Counted from the stretch's first letter, positions 1 through 6,887 are shown. The stretch is DNA of 11,492 nt from Candidatus Mediterraneibacter gallistercoris (GCA_019119745.1 DWWI01000022.1:1-11492), one strand, 5' to 3'. Notes: generated by a model from the sequence alone, not told the origin. Made by a program: numbers and translations.

Positions 1-1778
1 TAGATCGCGCCGAACCGGCATTTCTCTATGCAGGCGCCGCATTTTAAGCACTTCTCGGAGTCAATCATATGCACTTCTCTTACCGATCCTATGATCGCAT
101 CCGCCGGACAGGTTCTCGCGCAGAGTGTACAGCCTTTACATTTATCCGGATCGATCTTAAACTGCAGCAGATCTTTACAGACCCCTGCCGGACATTTCTT
201 ATCAACAATATGGGCGATATATTCATCCCTGAAATAACGCAGTGTGGAGAGCACCGGATTGGGCGCTGTCTGGCCGAGGGCGCACAGCGAACTGGACTGC
301 AGGTGATAACAGAGCTCTTCCAGCTTATCCAGATCTTCCATGGTCGCCTGACCTTTTGTGATTTTCTCAAGAATTTCCAGCATCCGTCTCGTACCGATCC
401 GGCAGGGCGTACATTTGCCGCAGGACTCATCCACGGTAAATTCGAGGAAGAACTTGGCGATGTCCACCATACAGGTATCCTCATCCATGATGATCAGTCC
501 GCCGGAGCCCATCATGGATCCGATCTTTTTCAGGTTGTCATAATCGATAGGCACATCCAGATGCTCCGCTGGGATACATCCGCCGGACGGCCCTCCGGTC
601 TGGGCAGCCTTGAACTTCTTACCGTTAGGGATACCGCCGCCGATTTCCTCCACGATCTCCCGTAGCGTCGTCCCCATGGGGACTTCCACAAGTCCGGTGT
701 TGTGGATCTTGCCGCCTAGAGCAAATACTTTCGTCCCTTTTGAGTTTTCCGTTCCCATAGATGCAAACCATTCCGGACCGTTTACGATGATCTGCGGAAT
801 ATTTGCAAATGTTTCCACATTATTTAAGATTGTCGGCTTCTGGAAAAGGCCTTTAAGTGCCGGGAACGGCGGACGGGGGCGGGGCTCGCCTCTGTTGCCT
901 TCGATAGACGTCATGAGCGCGGTCTCCTCTCCGCAGACAAATGCTCCGGCCCCGAGCCTTAGTTCTATATCAAAGTTAAAACCGCTGTCAAATATATTCT
1001 CCCCGAGCAGTCCGTATTCCCGTGCCTGGCTTATGGCGATTTCAAGACGCTTCACCGCGATCGGATACTCGGCGCGCACGTAGATATATCCCTGCGACGC
1101 CCCGATCGCATATCCTGCGATAGCCATTGCCTCCAGCACTGCATGAGGATCACCTTCAAGGATGGAACGATCCATGAATGCCCCGGGGTCTCCTTCATCT
1201 GCATTACAGCAGACATATTTCTGATCCGCTTCATTTGCCGCGGCAAACTTCCACTTTAAACCCGTGGGGAACCCGGCTCCTCCTCTTCCTCTTAAACCGC
1301 TGTCCAGAAGAATCTGGATCACATCCTCCGGCGTCTTCTCAGTGAGCACGATGCCAAGCGCCTCATAACCGCCGGTTCCGATGTATTCTTCAATATTTTC
1401 CGGATTGATCACACCGCAGTTTCTCAACGCCACTCTGTGCTGTTTCTTATAAAAATTCGTTTCATTGAGCGGGATGATCTTGTCTGTCTTCGTCGTCTCA
1501 TCATAGAGCAGACGCGTGACAACTCTTCCCTTTAATAAATGTTCGGAGACGATCTCGGGAATATCTTCCTCCTGAACCATAGAGTAAAAAGTTCCTTCCG
1601 GATATACGATCATGATGGGGCCGAGGGCGCACAGTCCGAAACAACCGGTCTTGACAACACCGACTTCTTCAGACAGCCCGTTGGCCGCGATTTCTTTTTC
1701 CAGTCTCTCACGGATACGCTGGCTTCCGGACGAGGTGCATCCGGTTCCGCCGCAGACGAGTACATGTGAACGATACAT
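1..1778 (-). CDS. hydB: NuoF/HydB-type NADH-binding flavoprotein subunit of a bifurcating hydrogenase (3' end cut by window edge)
   Basis: This is the FMN- and NAD(H)-binding iron-sulfur subunit that passes electrons between NADH and ferredoxin or a hydrogenase subunit in cytoplasmic HydABC-type complexes. I translated 592 residues from the ATG at 1776-1778 to the window edge without a stop. An N-terminal thioredoxin-like [2Fe-2S] domain has C9, C14, C46 and C50. The NuoF core shows GRGGAGFPTG (about 164-173) for FMN/NAD and NADEGDPGAF (192-201). The [4Fe-4S] site is ESCGKCTPC (451-459) with C499 in SLCALG. A C-terminal 2[4Fe-4S] ferredoxin has C547/C550/C553/C557 and C577/C580/C583/C587. Family proteins usually end a few residues after this point, so little is missing. 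An AGGAGG-like site lies near 1788-1794. It is last of four minus-strand genes; the catalytic subunit is expected beyond the edge. A NADH-linked formate dehydrogenase partner is the alternative. Confidence 0.92.
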   Translation of the reverse strand, partial: MYRSHVLVCGGTGCTSSGSQRIRERLEKEIAANGLSEEVGVVKTGCFGLCALGPIMIVYPEGTFYSMVQEEDIPEIVSEHLLKGRVVTRLLYDETTKTDKIIPLNETNFYKKQHRVALRNCGVINPENIEEYIGTGGYEALGIVLTEKTPEDVIQILLDSGLRGRGGAGFPTGLKWKFAAANEADQKYVCCNADEGDPGAFMDRSILEGDPHAVLEAMAIAGYAIGASQGYIYVRAEYPIAVKRLEIAISQAREYGLLGENIFDSGFNFDIELRLGAGAFVCGEETALMTSIEGNRGEPRPRPPFPALKGLFQKPTILNNVETFANIPQIIVNGPEWFASMGTENSKGTKVFALGGKIHNTGLVEVPMGTTLREIVEEIGGGIPNGKKFKAAQTGGPSGGCIPAEHLDVPIDYDNLKKIGSMMGSGGLIIMDEDTCMVDIAKFFLEFTVDESCGKCTPCRIGTRRMLEILEKITKGQATMEDLDKLEELCYHLQSSSLCALGQTAPNPVLSTLRYFRDEYIAHIVDKKCPAGVCKDLLQFKIDPDKCKGCTLCARTCPADAIIGSVREVHMIDSEKCLKCGACIEKCRFGAI

Positions 1779-1816
1779 ATTTTCAAACCTCCTTTTCTCT
1801 GTGTTCCGCCTGTTTT

Positions 1817-2197
1817 CTACAGACTGTTCTGCGCCGCGCCCAGAGTGTATTTCGTCACTATCTGTCCGCCGATCAGATGGAGACGCAGCACCTCCAGAGT
1901 CTTCTCGGGAGTCATCTTCACATAAGTCACTTTTTCTTTTCCCGGTTCCATCACTTCTACGATAGGTTCATACTGGCACAGCCCGATGCATCCGGTCTGT
2001 GTCACGCAGATTTTTTCGCTTAAATTCTGTTCCTGAACCGCGTCGGAAAGCGCGGTCAGGACCGGGCGTGCCCCGCTTGCGATTCCGCAGGTAGCCATTC
2101 CCACGACCACACGGATCTGGTTTTCATTTTCAGCGCGCACTCCGACTTTTCCCTGCATTTTGGCGCGGATTGCGCGTAATTCTTCAAGAGATTTCAT
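1817..2197 (-). CDS. (2Fe-2S) ferredoxin-domain protein (thioredoxin-like fold)
   Basis: A 126-residue soluble protein of the thioredoxin-like [2Fe-2S] ferredoxin family, commonly found between the NuoE- and NuoF-type genes of clostridial bifurcating hydrogenases. The candidate cluster ligands are C37 (in GMATCGIASGA), C64, C70 and C74 (TGCIGLC); the CIGLC segment is the C-x3-C half of the usual motif. A charged helix of about 25 residues precedes the domain. I chose the ATG at 2195-2197 because GAGGAGGAAT (rc of 2200-2209) sits just upstream; a longer in-frame extension to 2314 would overlap the previous gene and has no such site. It starts 22 bases after the previous stop and ends 38 bases before the HydB start. 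The likely role is electron transfer or cluster-carrying accessory subunit of the complex; no enzymatic activity is visible. Confidence 0.88.
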   Translation of the reverse strand: MKSLEELRAIRAKMQGKVGVRAENENQIRVVVGMATCGIASGARPVLTALSDAVQEQNLSEKICVTQTGCIGLCQYEPIVEVMEPGKEKVTYVKMTPEKTLEVLRLHLIGGQIVTKYTLGAAQNSL

Positions 2198-2219
2198 ATG
2201 ATTCCTCCTCGTCCTGTTT

Positions 2220-2780
2220 TTAAATATCAGCTCCGCCGTCTGTCTCCTGTTTGTTATTATCCAGATACTCCCAGATAAACAGCGATACCTCGGGCTCCAT
2301 AAATGAAATTTCATCGCCCAGCATCTCTCTCATTTCCCGGGTATCCAGCGAAAAACTCTTATCATCATATTCATAGGTATACTTGAAATCAATCTGCTCG
2401 TTGAATACGACCAGTGTATGTATGGTAGAACTGATATCCCCCAGCGGCATCCTGTCAATATGGGATAAGATGAATACTGCTTTAACAATTGTTCCTATTC
2501 CTTTTTCCGAATCAATCCTGAATGTTCCTCCCGTGCTCTCCGCTGCCTGCTTAAAAAACGGAAGCCCGAGGCCTACGATCCTTGTTGTTCTTGTTGTAAA
2601 AAACGGGTCCTGTGCGCGTTTTACCTGATCTGTCGTCATCCCGCATCCGTCGTCCCTGATAATGACAGTCAGCGTATCTTCTTTCGTCTTCACGGACACT
2701 GTGATCTCGATCAGTGCCGCCTTTGCCCGCACAGAATTCTCGGCAACATCCAGTATATTCAGAGATATTTCCGGCATCAT
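2220..2780 (-). CDS. GHKL-type ATP-binding protein (histidine kinase-like ATPase fold), hydrogenase-operon type
   Basis: A 186-residue protein with a GHKL ATPase fold and no visible phosphoacceptor-histidine domain, membrane segment or sensor. The N-box is seen in LDVAENSVRAKA (E14, N15), the G1 box in DDGCGM (43-48) and the G2 box in GLGLPF (70-75). The FFTTRTTR stretch resembles the ATP lid of these enzymes. The last 80 residues are acidic and do not match a domain I recognise. The gene begins 4 bases after the NuoE-type stop without an evident ribosome binding site, so translational coupling is likely; the ATG at 2777 is an equally possible start. Genes of this kind recur in hydrogenase operons of clostridia. 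A kinase, switch or ATP-dependent assembly role would be inference. Confidence 0.85.
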   Translation of the reverse strand: MMPEISLNILDVAENSVRAKAALIEITVSVKTKEDTLTVIIRDDGCGMTTDQVKRAQDPFFTTRTTRIVGLGLPFFKQAAESTGGTFRIDSEKGIGTIVKAVFILSHIDRMPLGDISSTIHTLVVFNEQIDFKYTYEYDDKSFSLDTREMREMLGDEISFMEPEVSLFIWEYLDNNKQETDGGADI

Positions 2781-2784
2781 GGCT

Positions 2785-3279
2785 TTATTCGTACTTCGCC
2801 AGGATGCCGTCTATGTCGTCCACAGTCAGACGTCCGTAGACTTCATCATTGATCATCATAACCGGCGCGAGTCCGCAGGCTCCCACGCAGCGGCATGCAT
2901 CCAGCGAGAACTTACCGTCCGGAGTACACTGTCCGCCCTCAATGCCCAGCTTCTCCATCAGAGCATTATAGATATCTCCGGAACCTTTCACATAACATGC
3001 TGTTCCGAGACAGACAGAGATCCTGTACCTGCCCTTGGGATTCAACGTAAACTGTGAATAAAATGTAGTGACTCCGTATATCTTTTCCAGTGGAATACCG
3101 GTCTGATCCGAGATCATCTTCTGCACTTCATATGGAAGATACCCGTATATGTCCTGTGCTTTCTGCAGGATCGGCATAAGAGCTCCCTTTTCGTCCCGAA
3201 GCTCATTGATCACTTTCGCGAGAGCCTCCTCCTGCTCTTTCGTTCCGGAAAACGGAACGGTACCTTTCTTATCTGCCAT
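2785..3279 (-). CDS. hydC: NuoE/HydC-type [2Fe-2S] subunit of NAD(P)-linked hydrogenase
   Basis: A 164-residue thioredoxin-like subunit that carries a [2Fe-2S] cluster and partners the NuoF/HydB flavoprotein. The four ligands are visible: C90 and C95 in VCLGTACYVKG, and C131 and C135 in CRCVGACGLAP. The family signatures GYLPYEVQ and GVTTFYSQF are present, and length is normal for NuoE (about 155-170). The ATG at 3277-3279 is preceded by GGAGG (rc of 3287-3291) at 7 bases. It is the first gene of the minus-strand operon and faces the divergent sensory operon across 289 bases. The gene order HydC, ATPase, ferredoxin-domain protein, HydB is the one usual in clostridial electron-bifurcating [FeFe]-hydrogenase loci, so I favour that over respiratory complex I. 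Confidence 0.92.
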   Translation of the reverse strand: MADKKGTVPFSGTKEQEEALAKVINELRDEKGALMPILQKAQDIYGYLPYEVQKMISDQTGIPLEKIYGVTTFYSQFTLNPKGRYRISVCLGTACYVKGSGDIYNALMEKLGIEGGQCTPDGKFSLDACRCVGACGLAPVMMINDEVYGRLTVDDIDGILAKYE

Positions 3280-3291
3280 TCTTCAACCTCC

Positions 3292-3312
3292 AATTCTGTT
3301 TCAGTAACAATT
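3292..3312 (-). promoter_or_regulatory. leader hairpin abutting the hydC ribosome binding site
   Basis: AATTGTT and AACA-G-AATT form an inverted repeat with one bulged base and a 5-base loop. It lies directly next to the GGAGG (3287-3291) of hydC in the predicted leader. It could be a translational control hairpin or an operator; a chance palindrome in AT-rich DNA is also possible. Confidence 0.3.
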
Positions 3313-3422
3313 CGAGCGTCAGGGATGAACGTACCGGACTGTTACCCGTTTTGTGCTCATTACAACAATAATATCATACGATATCCCAATACGCCACTTA
3401 AAAGTAAGAAAATTTCGTCTAT

Positions 3423-3451
3423 ATTATATATATAAATTATTTTCCTGAATA
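3423..3451 (-). promoter_or_regulatory. candidate promoter for the hydC-hydB operon
   Basis: Reading the minus strand, a perfect TATAAT (plus 3423-3428) lies 17 bases downstream of TATTCA (plus 3446-3451), a poor -35 match. The start would fall near 3416, giving a leader of about 137 bases. A second, weaker candidate is TATGAT at 3373-3378. The AT-rich surroundings make a chance -10 match easy, so confidence is moderate. Confidence 0.4.
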
Positions 3452-3492
3452 TTTATACAATATCTGTAATTAGTCATTACTGTTTATACAAT
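3452..3492. promoter_or_regulatory. candidate shared operator: direct repeats flanking a palindrome between divergent promoters
   Basis: TTTATACAAT occurs twice, at 3452-3461 and 3483-3492, a period of 31 bases (about three helical turns). Centred between them is GTAAT-N5-ATTAC at 3466-3480. The left copy touches the -35 candidate of the minus promoter and the right copy ends 2 bases before the -35 candidate of the plus promoter. TATAAAT-N13-ATTTATA (3431-3457) overlaps the left side. This arrangement suits a regulator acting on both operons; the protein is unknown. Confidence 0.45.
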
Positions 3493-3494
3493 TA

Positions 3495-3523
3495 TTGCTT
3501 TTTAAATATTCAAATGTTATACT
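3495..3523 (+). promoter_or_regulatory. promoter for the plus-strand sensory hydrogenase operon
   Basis: TTGCTT (3495-3500), a 17-base spacer, then TATACT (3518-3523) with a TG one base upstream (extended -10). Transcription would start near 3530, leaving a leader of about 40 bases that contains GAGGAGGG (3558-3565) just before the first ATG. Confidence 0.65.
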
Positions 3524-3568
3524 GACTGAAACGGTAAAAGTTCGATTTCTATTCTTTGAGGAGGGCTT

Positions 3569-3913
3569 ATGACGATCAGAGATATGCAGAGAGTCCTTGA
3601 TGCACAGTTTCTATATGGAGAGGAACTTGCCGATCTGGATGTACAATTCGTTTTTTCAGCGGATATGATGAGCGACGTCCTTGCATACTGCGGGAAATGT
3701 TCCGTCCTCATCACCGGTCTTTGCAATCCGCAGGTTGTGCGTACAGCCGAGATGCTCGATATCTGCTGCATTATCTTCGTACGCGGCAAGATGCCGGATG
3801 AGAATATGCTGGCACTGGCAAGAGGAAAGTCTATCGCTGTTCTTGCCACGGAGCATTATATGTTCACCACCTGCGGCATCCTGTACGAGAACGGACTCAG
3901 AGGAGGTGCCTGA
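3569..3913 (+). CDS. DRTGG-domain-like protein, first copy
   Basis: A 114-residue soluble protein that I place in the small stand-alone DRTGG-like family. These proteins carry the regulatory fold found in clostridial and Bacillus CBS/DRTGG proteins and in long phosphotransacetylases. The pattern is a short N-terminal segment, then SADMMSDVLA (30-39), a beta strand SVLITGL with an N-P turn, and a hydrophobic strand CCIIFVRGK (66-74) before a final helix-strand AVLATEHYMFTTCGILYE. It contains five or more cysteines, but none in a recognisable cluster motif. The ATG at 3569 follows GAGGAGGG; spacing is short at 3 bases. It heads the operon and abuts the ATPase gene. A second relative lies at 5830-6168. 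Nucleotide or ligand sensing is plausible but unproven. Confidence 0.78.
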   Translation: MTIRDMQRVLDAQFLYGEELADLDVQFVFSADMMSDVLAYCGKCSVLITGLCNPQVVRTAEMLDICCIIFVRGKMPDENMLALARGKSIAVLATEHYMFTTCGILYENGLRGGA

Positions 3914-4336
3914 ATGGGAGATCAGCTCATCTTTACTTATGTCATCGACGGAAATGATTTTACCCGCGCGGGCGAGGCCAGCAGCTCAGTCAAAAACAAA
4001 TTGAAAATGCTTGGAGTCGGCAGCGACGTTATCCGGAAGACTGCCATTGCCATGTATGAGGGGGAGATCAATATGGTCATCCACGCAGACGGCGGCACGA
4101 TCACAGTCACAATATCGGACACGGACATTACCATGGTTCTCGCGGATACAGGCCCCGGTATTCCTGATATCGATCAGGCCATGCAGGAGGGATTCTCCAC
4201 TGCCCGTGAAGAAGTGCGTTCTCTCGGCTTCGGGGCGGGAATGGGACTTCCGAATATGAAGCGGTATTCCGACGAGATGCATATCGATACTGTGGTAGGA
4301 CAGGGAACAACGATCACCATGAAAGTCAATCTGTAA
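3914..4336 (+). CDS. RsbW/anti-sigma-type serine kinase-like ATPase
   Basis: A 140-residue GHKL ATPase of the small RsbW/SpoIIAB class (HATPase_c_2), which binds and phosphorylates partner proteins on serine or threonine rather than acting as a two-component kinase. The N-box lies in AMYEGEINMVIHA (E49, N53), the G1 box in DTGPGIPDI (78-86), and the glycine-rich lid in GFGAGMGLPNMKR (105-117). There is no histidine phosphoacceptor domain or membrane segment. Its ATG begins on the base after the preceding TGA, and AGGAGG (3901-3906) lies inside the end of the upstream gene at 7 bases, so the two are co-translated. No anti-anti-sigma or sigma factor gene lies next to it, so the phosphorylation target is open. 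It is the obvious output candidate for the neighbouring hydrogenase-like sensor. Confidence 0.86.
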   Translation: MGDQLIFTYVIDGNDFTRAGEASSSVKNKLKMLGVGSDVIRKTAIAMYEGEINMVIHADGGTITVTISDTDITMVLADTGPGIPDIDQAMQEGFSTAREEVRSLGFGAGMGLPNMKRYSDEMHIDTVVGQGTTITMKVNL

Positions 4337-4350
4337 AGGGGGAACTGCCT

Positions 4351-5754
4351 GTGGGTGCAAACAAATTTATTCGTTCCGTACGGCTTCGGGAATCTGTCTG
4401 TCAGGGATGCATCAACTGTATCAAATACTGCCCTACTCAGGCAATCCGGGTACATAACGGAAAAGCACATATCATAGACAAGTTCTGCATCGACTGCGGC
4501 AGGTGTATCCGCTACTGCCCCCATCATGCCAAGATTCCGGTCTATGATCCGCTTTCCGTTATTAATAATTTCAAATATACGGTTGCCCTTCCGGCTCCTT
4601 CTCTTTATGCGCAGTACAATAATCTGACCAACGTGGACATTGTGTTAAACGCCCTGCTGAAACTGGGATTCGACGATGTATACGAAGTGAGCGCGGCTGC
4701 AGAACTGGTGTCCGAGGCTTCCAGAGCATATATCAGGCAGCACATGGACGAGGCCCCATTCATCAGTTCCGCCTGTCCTTCCGTGATCCGTCTGATCCGG
4801 GTGAAATTCCCCGCACTCATCTCCCGGCTTCTGCCTATCAAGGCGCCGGTGGAAGTGGCGGCAGAGATCGCACGGGCACGGGCGATAAAGAAGACCGGAC
4901 TGAAACCGGAAGAGATCGGCATTATTTTCATCTCTCCCTGCCCGTCCAAAGTATCTTACGCAAAAGCTCCTCTCGGGATTGAGAAAAGCAGCATCGACAA
5001 TGTGGTGGCGATCAAAGATGTATATCCGCTCCTGCTGCCCCATATGAAACATGACGAAAGCCAGTTAAAGCCGCTGTCCCACTCCGGGCGCATCGGCATC
5101 GGCTGGAGCAATGCAGGGGGCGAGGCAGGCGGTCTGCTCGCCGACAGCTACCTTGCGGCGGACGGCATTGTAAATATTTTGCGTGTACTGGAGGAGCTTG
5201 AAGACGAGAAACTTCACGGGCTCACATTCGTAGAACTGAACGCCTGCAGCGGCGGCTGTGTCGGCGGCACGCTCACTGTGGAGAACGCTTACATCGCCAT
5301 GGCAAAGACAAAACGCCTGACGAAATATCAGCCGGTGTCAAAAAGCCATCTGGATGATACCACGGAGATCCGGAATATGTACTGGGCGGATGATATCGAA
5401 TATGAGCCGGTCTTCCGCCTTGGAAATACATTCAAAGAGAGCCTGAAAATGATGAGCGACGTGGAGAAACTGACAGCCCGATTCCCGGGACTTGACTGCG
5501 GTTCCTGCGGCGCTCCCACATGCCAGACGCTGGCCGAGGATATCGTGCGCGGGGAAGCAACGCCCAACGACTGCATCTACGTTCTACGCTCAAATATCGC
5601 GGACCTGTCCCAGAAGATCGAGTCACTGACACAGGGAGATAAATCAGGAAAACCGTTATCTGAAAAGGAAAAAGAAATGCTTCATAAATATATCAAAGAA
5701 CTGACCACGGATCTTGCCTCATTCGGGGTGCCGGGAAACTTCCGGCGACCGTGA
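4351..5754 (+). CDS. Putative sensory [FeFe]-hydrogenase-like protein (HydS type, group C/D)
   Basis: A 467-residue cytoplasmic protein with an N-terminal 2[4Fe-4S] ferredoxin (C17/C20/C23/C27; C46/C49/C52/C56), an H-cluster domain (about 75-345) and a C-terminal Fe-S domain CGSCGAPTC...C (C383, C386, C391, C408). All four H-cluster cysteines are present: C142 in SSACPS, C197 in SPCPSK, and C299 and C303 in NACSGGC. Residues that aid catalysis in HydA enzymes are changed: A141 replaces the proton-relay cysteine of TSCCP, S195 and N297 replace methionines, and Y203 stands where a relay glutamate is usual. This pattern is known from sensory-type [FeFe] proteins. No PAS or phosphatase domain follows, unlike typical group C. 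The start is GTG at 4351 with GGGGG (4338-4342) at 8 bases. It lies 14 bases after the ATPase gene. Confidence 0.9.
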   Translation: MGANKFIRSVRLRESVCQGCINCIKYCPTQAIRVHNGKAHIIDKFCIDCGRCIRYCPHHAKIPVYDPLSVINNFKYTVALPAPSLYAQYNNLTNVDIVLNALLKLGFDDVYEVSAAAELVSEASRAYIRQHMDEAPFISSACPSVIRLIRVKFPALISRLLPIKAPVEVAAEIARARAIKKTGLKPEEIGIIFISPCPSKVSYAKAPLGIEKSSIDNVVAIKDVYPLLLPHMKHDESQLKPLSHSGRIGIGWSNAGGEAGGLLADSYLAADGIVNILRVLEELEDEKLHGLTFVELNACSGGCVGGTLTVENAYIAMAKTKRLTKYQPVSKSHLDDTTEIRNMYWADDIEYEPVFRLGNTFKESLKMMSDVEKLTARFPGLDCGSCGAPTCQTLAEDIVRGEATPNDCIYVLRSNIADLSQKIESLTQGDKSGKPLSEKEKEMLHKYIKELTTDLASFGVPGNFRRP

Positions 5755-5829
5755 CCAGGTCCGCTGACGATGACGGCTGAACGATGACAGCTTGAACTGT
5801 CAGATAGATTCTGAAAAGAAGGAGAATCA
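5755..5829 (+). repeat. short tandem repeat and hairpin between the hydrogenase-like gene and the second DRTGG gene
   Basis: GCTGACGATGACG (5763-5775) is followed directly by GCTGAACGATGACA (5776-5789), a near-perfect tandem repeat. TGACAG (5785-5790) and CTGTCA (5797-5802) form a 6-bp stem with a 6-base loop. There is no U-run, so this is not a terminator. It may be a processing or stability element within the operon mRNA, or a replication-slippage remnant. Confidence 0.4.
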
Positions 5830-6168
5830 ATGAATATGAAATTACAGACTGTACTGGAACTGCCGGAATGCAGAGTTCTTGTAAAAGGTAATCCGGAACG
5901 TGAAATATCAAAGGTATTCTGCTGCGATCTCTTAAGCATCGCTATGGGGAAGGCCCCCGCCGGCAGCGTCTGGGTAACTGTTATGGGAAACAAGAACACC
6001 CTCGCCGTAGCCACCCTTGCGGATGTGGCATGCATCGTGCTGGCAGAGGGCATCGGGATGGATGAAGGAACTCTGGCGAAAGCGGAAGAGGAAGGAATCG
6101 CCATACTCTCAACAGAACTTCCGGTATTTGATATCGGCCTCGAAATCTACGAAGCAGGTGCATCATGA
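5830..6168 (+). CDS. DRTGG-domain-like protein, second copy
   Basis: A 112-residue soluble protein of the same small DRTGG-like family as the gene at 3569-3913. It shows the family's better-conserved face: CCDLLSIAMGKAP (31-43), then SVWVTVMGNKNTLAVATLADVACIVLAEG (46-74 in part), then EEEGIAILSTELPVFDIGLEIYE near the end. The paired copy lacks the T-L-A-V-A-T-L-A-D-V run, so the two have diverged in role. ATG at 5830 is chosen because AAGGAG (5819-5824) lies 5 bases upstream; ATG at 5836 would be 11 bases away. The stop overlaps the next start as ATGA, so it is co-translated with the PHP gene. The function of these small domains is not established; a regulatory or ligand-binding role in the sensory module is inference. 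Confidence 0.82.
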   Translation: MNMKLQTVLELPECRVLVKGNPEREISKVFCCDLLSIAMGKAPAGSVWVTVMGNKNTLAVATLADVACIVLAEGIGMDEGTLAKAEEEGIAILSTELPVFDIGLEIYEAGAS

Positions 6169-6887
6169 TCCCGCTCTATTATGACCTGCATATCCACTCC
6201 TGCCTTTCTCCCTGCGGGGACGATGATATGACGCCTGCCAATCTGGTCGGCATGGCGGCGGTCAAAGGGCTTGACGTGATCGCTCTCACAGACCATAATT
6301 CCTGCAGGAACTGTCCTGCTGCCATGTACCACGGAGAAAAGTACGGCGTGACCGTGATCCCCGGCATGGAACTCACAACTCGGGAAGAGGTTCATGTGAT
6401 CTGCCTGTTTCCCTCGCTGGAAGACGCCCTTACATTTGACGCTCTTGTATATAAAAAACTGATGCCCGTTCCCAATCGGGAGGATATCTTCGGCAGGCAG
6501 CAGATCATGAACGAAGTCGATAAAGTGACAGATACGGTGGAGAATCTTCTCATCAACGCCACTTCCATCTCTTTTGACGATGTGTTCCCGCTGGTAGAAT
6601 CCTTTCACGGGATTGCATATCCGGCTCATGTGGATAAGACTTCCACGAGCCTGATCTCAAACCTGGGTTTCGTCCCGCCCGGAAGTTCGTTTTCCTGCGC
6701 GGAGTTCAATGACTTTAAAAATCTGCATCGGATCAGGCGGGAGCACCCGTATTTTGAAAAATGCAATGTGATCTGCTGTTCCGACGCCCATTATCTGGAA
6801 GATATCCATGAACCGGAGTATCTGCTGTATGCAGAGTCGGGAGCAATCCCCGACATACTGGATGTATTGATAAAGCGCAGAAGATAA
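6165..6887 (+). CDS. PHP-domain metal-dependent phosphoesterase
   Basis: A 240-residue PHP-family protein related to stand-alone phosphatases and to the PHP domains of DNA polymerases. Metal-binding signatures appear in order: DLHIHS (H9, H11), TDHNS (D43, H44), PGMELTTREEVH (E69, H77), AYPAHVDK (H155) and CCSDAH (D207, H209). All canonical motifs look intact, so it should be an active di- or tri-metal hydrolase. The substrate cannot be read from the sequence; nucleotides, small phosphoesters or a phosphoprotein are possible. Its ATG overlaps the preceding TGA (6165-6168). It ends the plus-strand operon and is followed by a hairpin and a convergent gene. In this context it may reverse a phosphorylation made by the RsbW-like ATPase, which is speculation. 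Confidence 0.9.
   Translation: MIPLYYDLHIHSCLSPCGDDDMTPANLVGMAAVKGLDVIALTDHNSCRNCPAAMYHGEKYGVTVIPGMELTTREEVHVICLFPSLEDALTFDALVYKKLMPVPNREDIFGRQQIMNEVDKVTDTVENLLINATSISFDDVFPLVESFHGIAYPAHVDKTSTSLISNLGFVPPGSSFSCAEFNDFKNLHRIRREHPYFEKCNVICCSDAHYLEDIHEPEYLLYAESGAIPDILDVLIKRRR

Noticed and set aside
69..1083. Long plus-strand frames (69-665 and 610-1083) over the first kilobase
   Set aside because: They lie opposite the well-supported HydB reading frame, have no ribosome binding sites and no recognisable motifs.
3304..3345. GTAACA (3304-3309) and TGTTAC (3340-3345) as a long-range inverted repeat
   Set aside because: Six-base arms across a 30-base gap are expected by chance and do not extend.
3280..3568. 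A Rex operator in the divergent intergenic region
   Set aside because: I looked for TTGTTAA-N4-TTAACAA and found only partial arms (TTGTT...AACAG near 3296-3310), with spacing too short for the canonical site.
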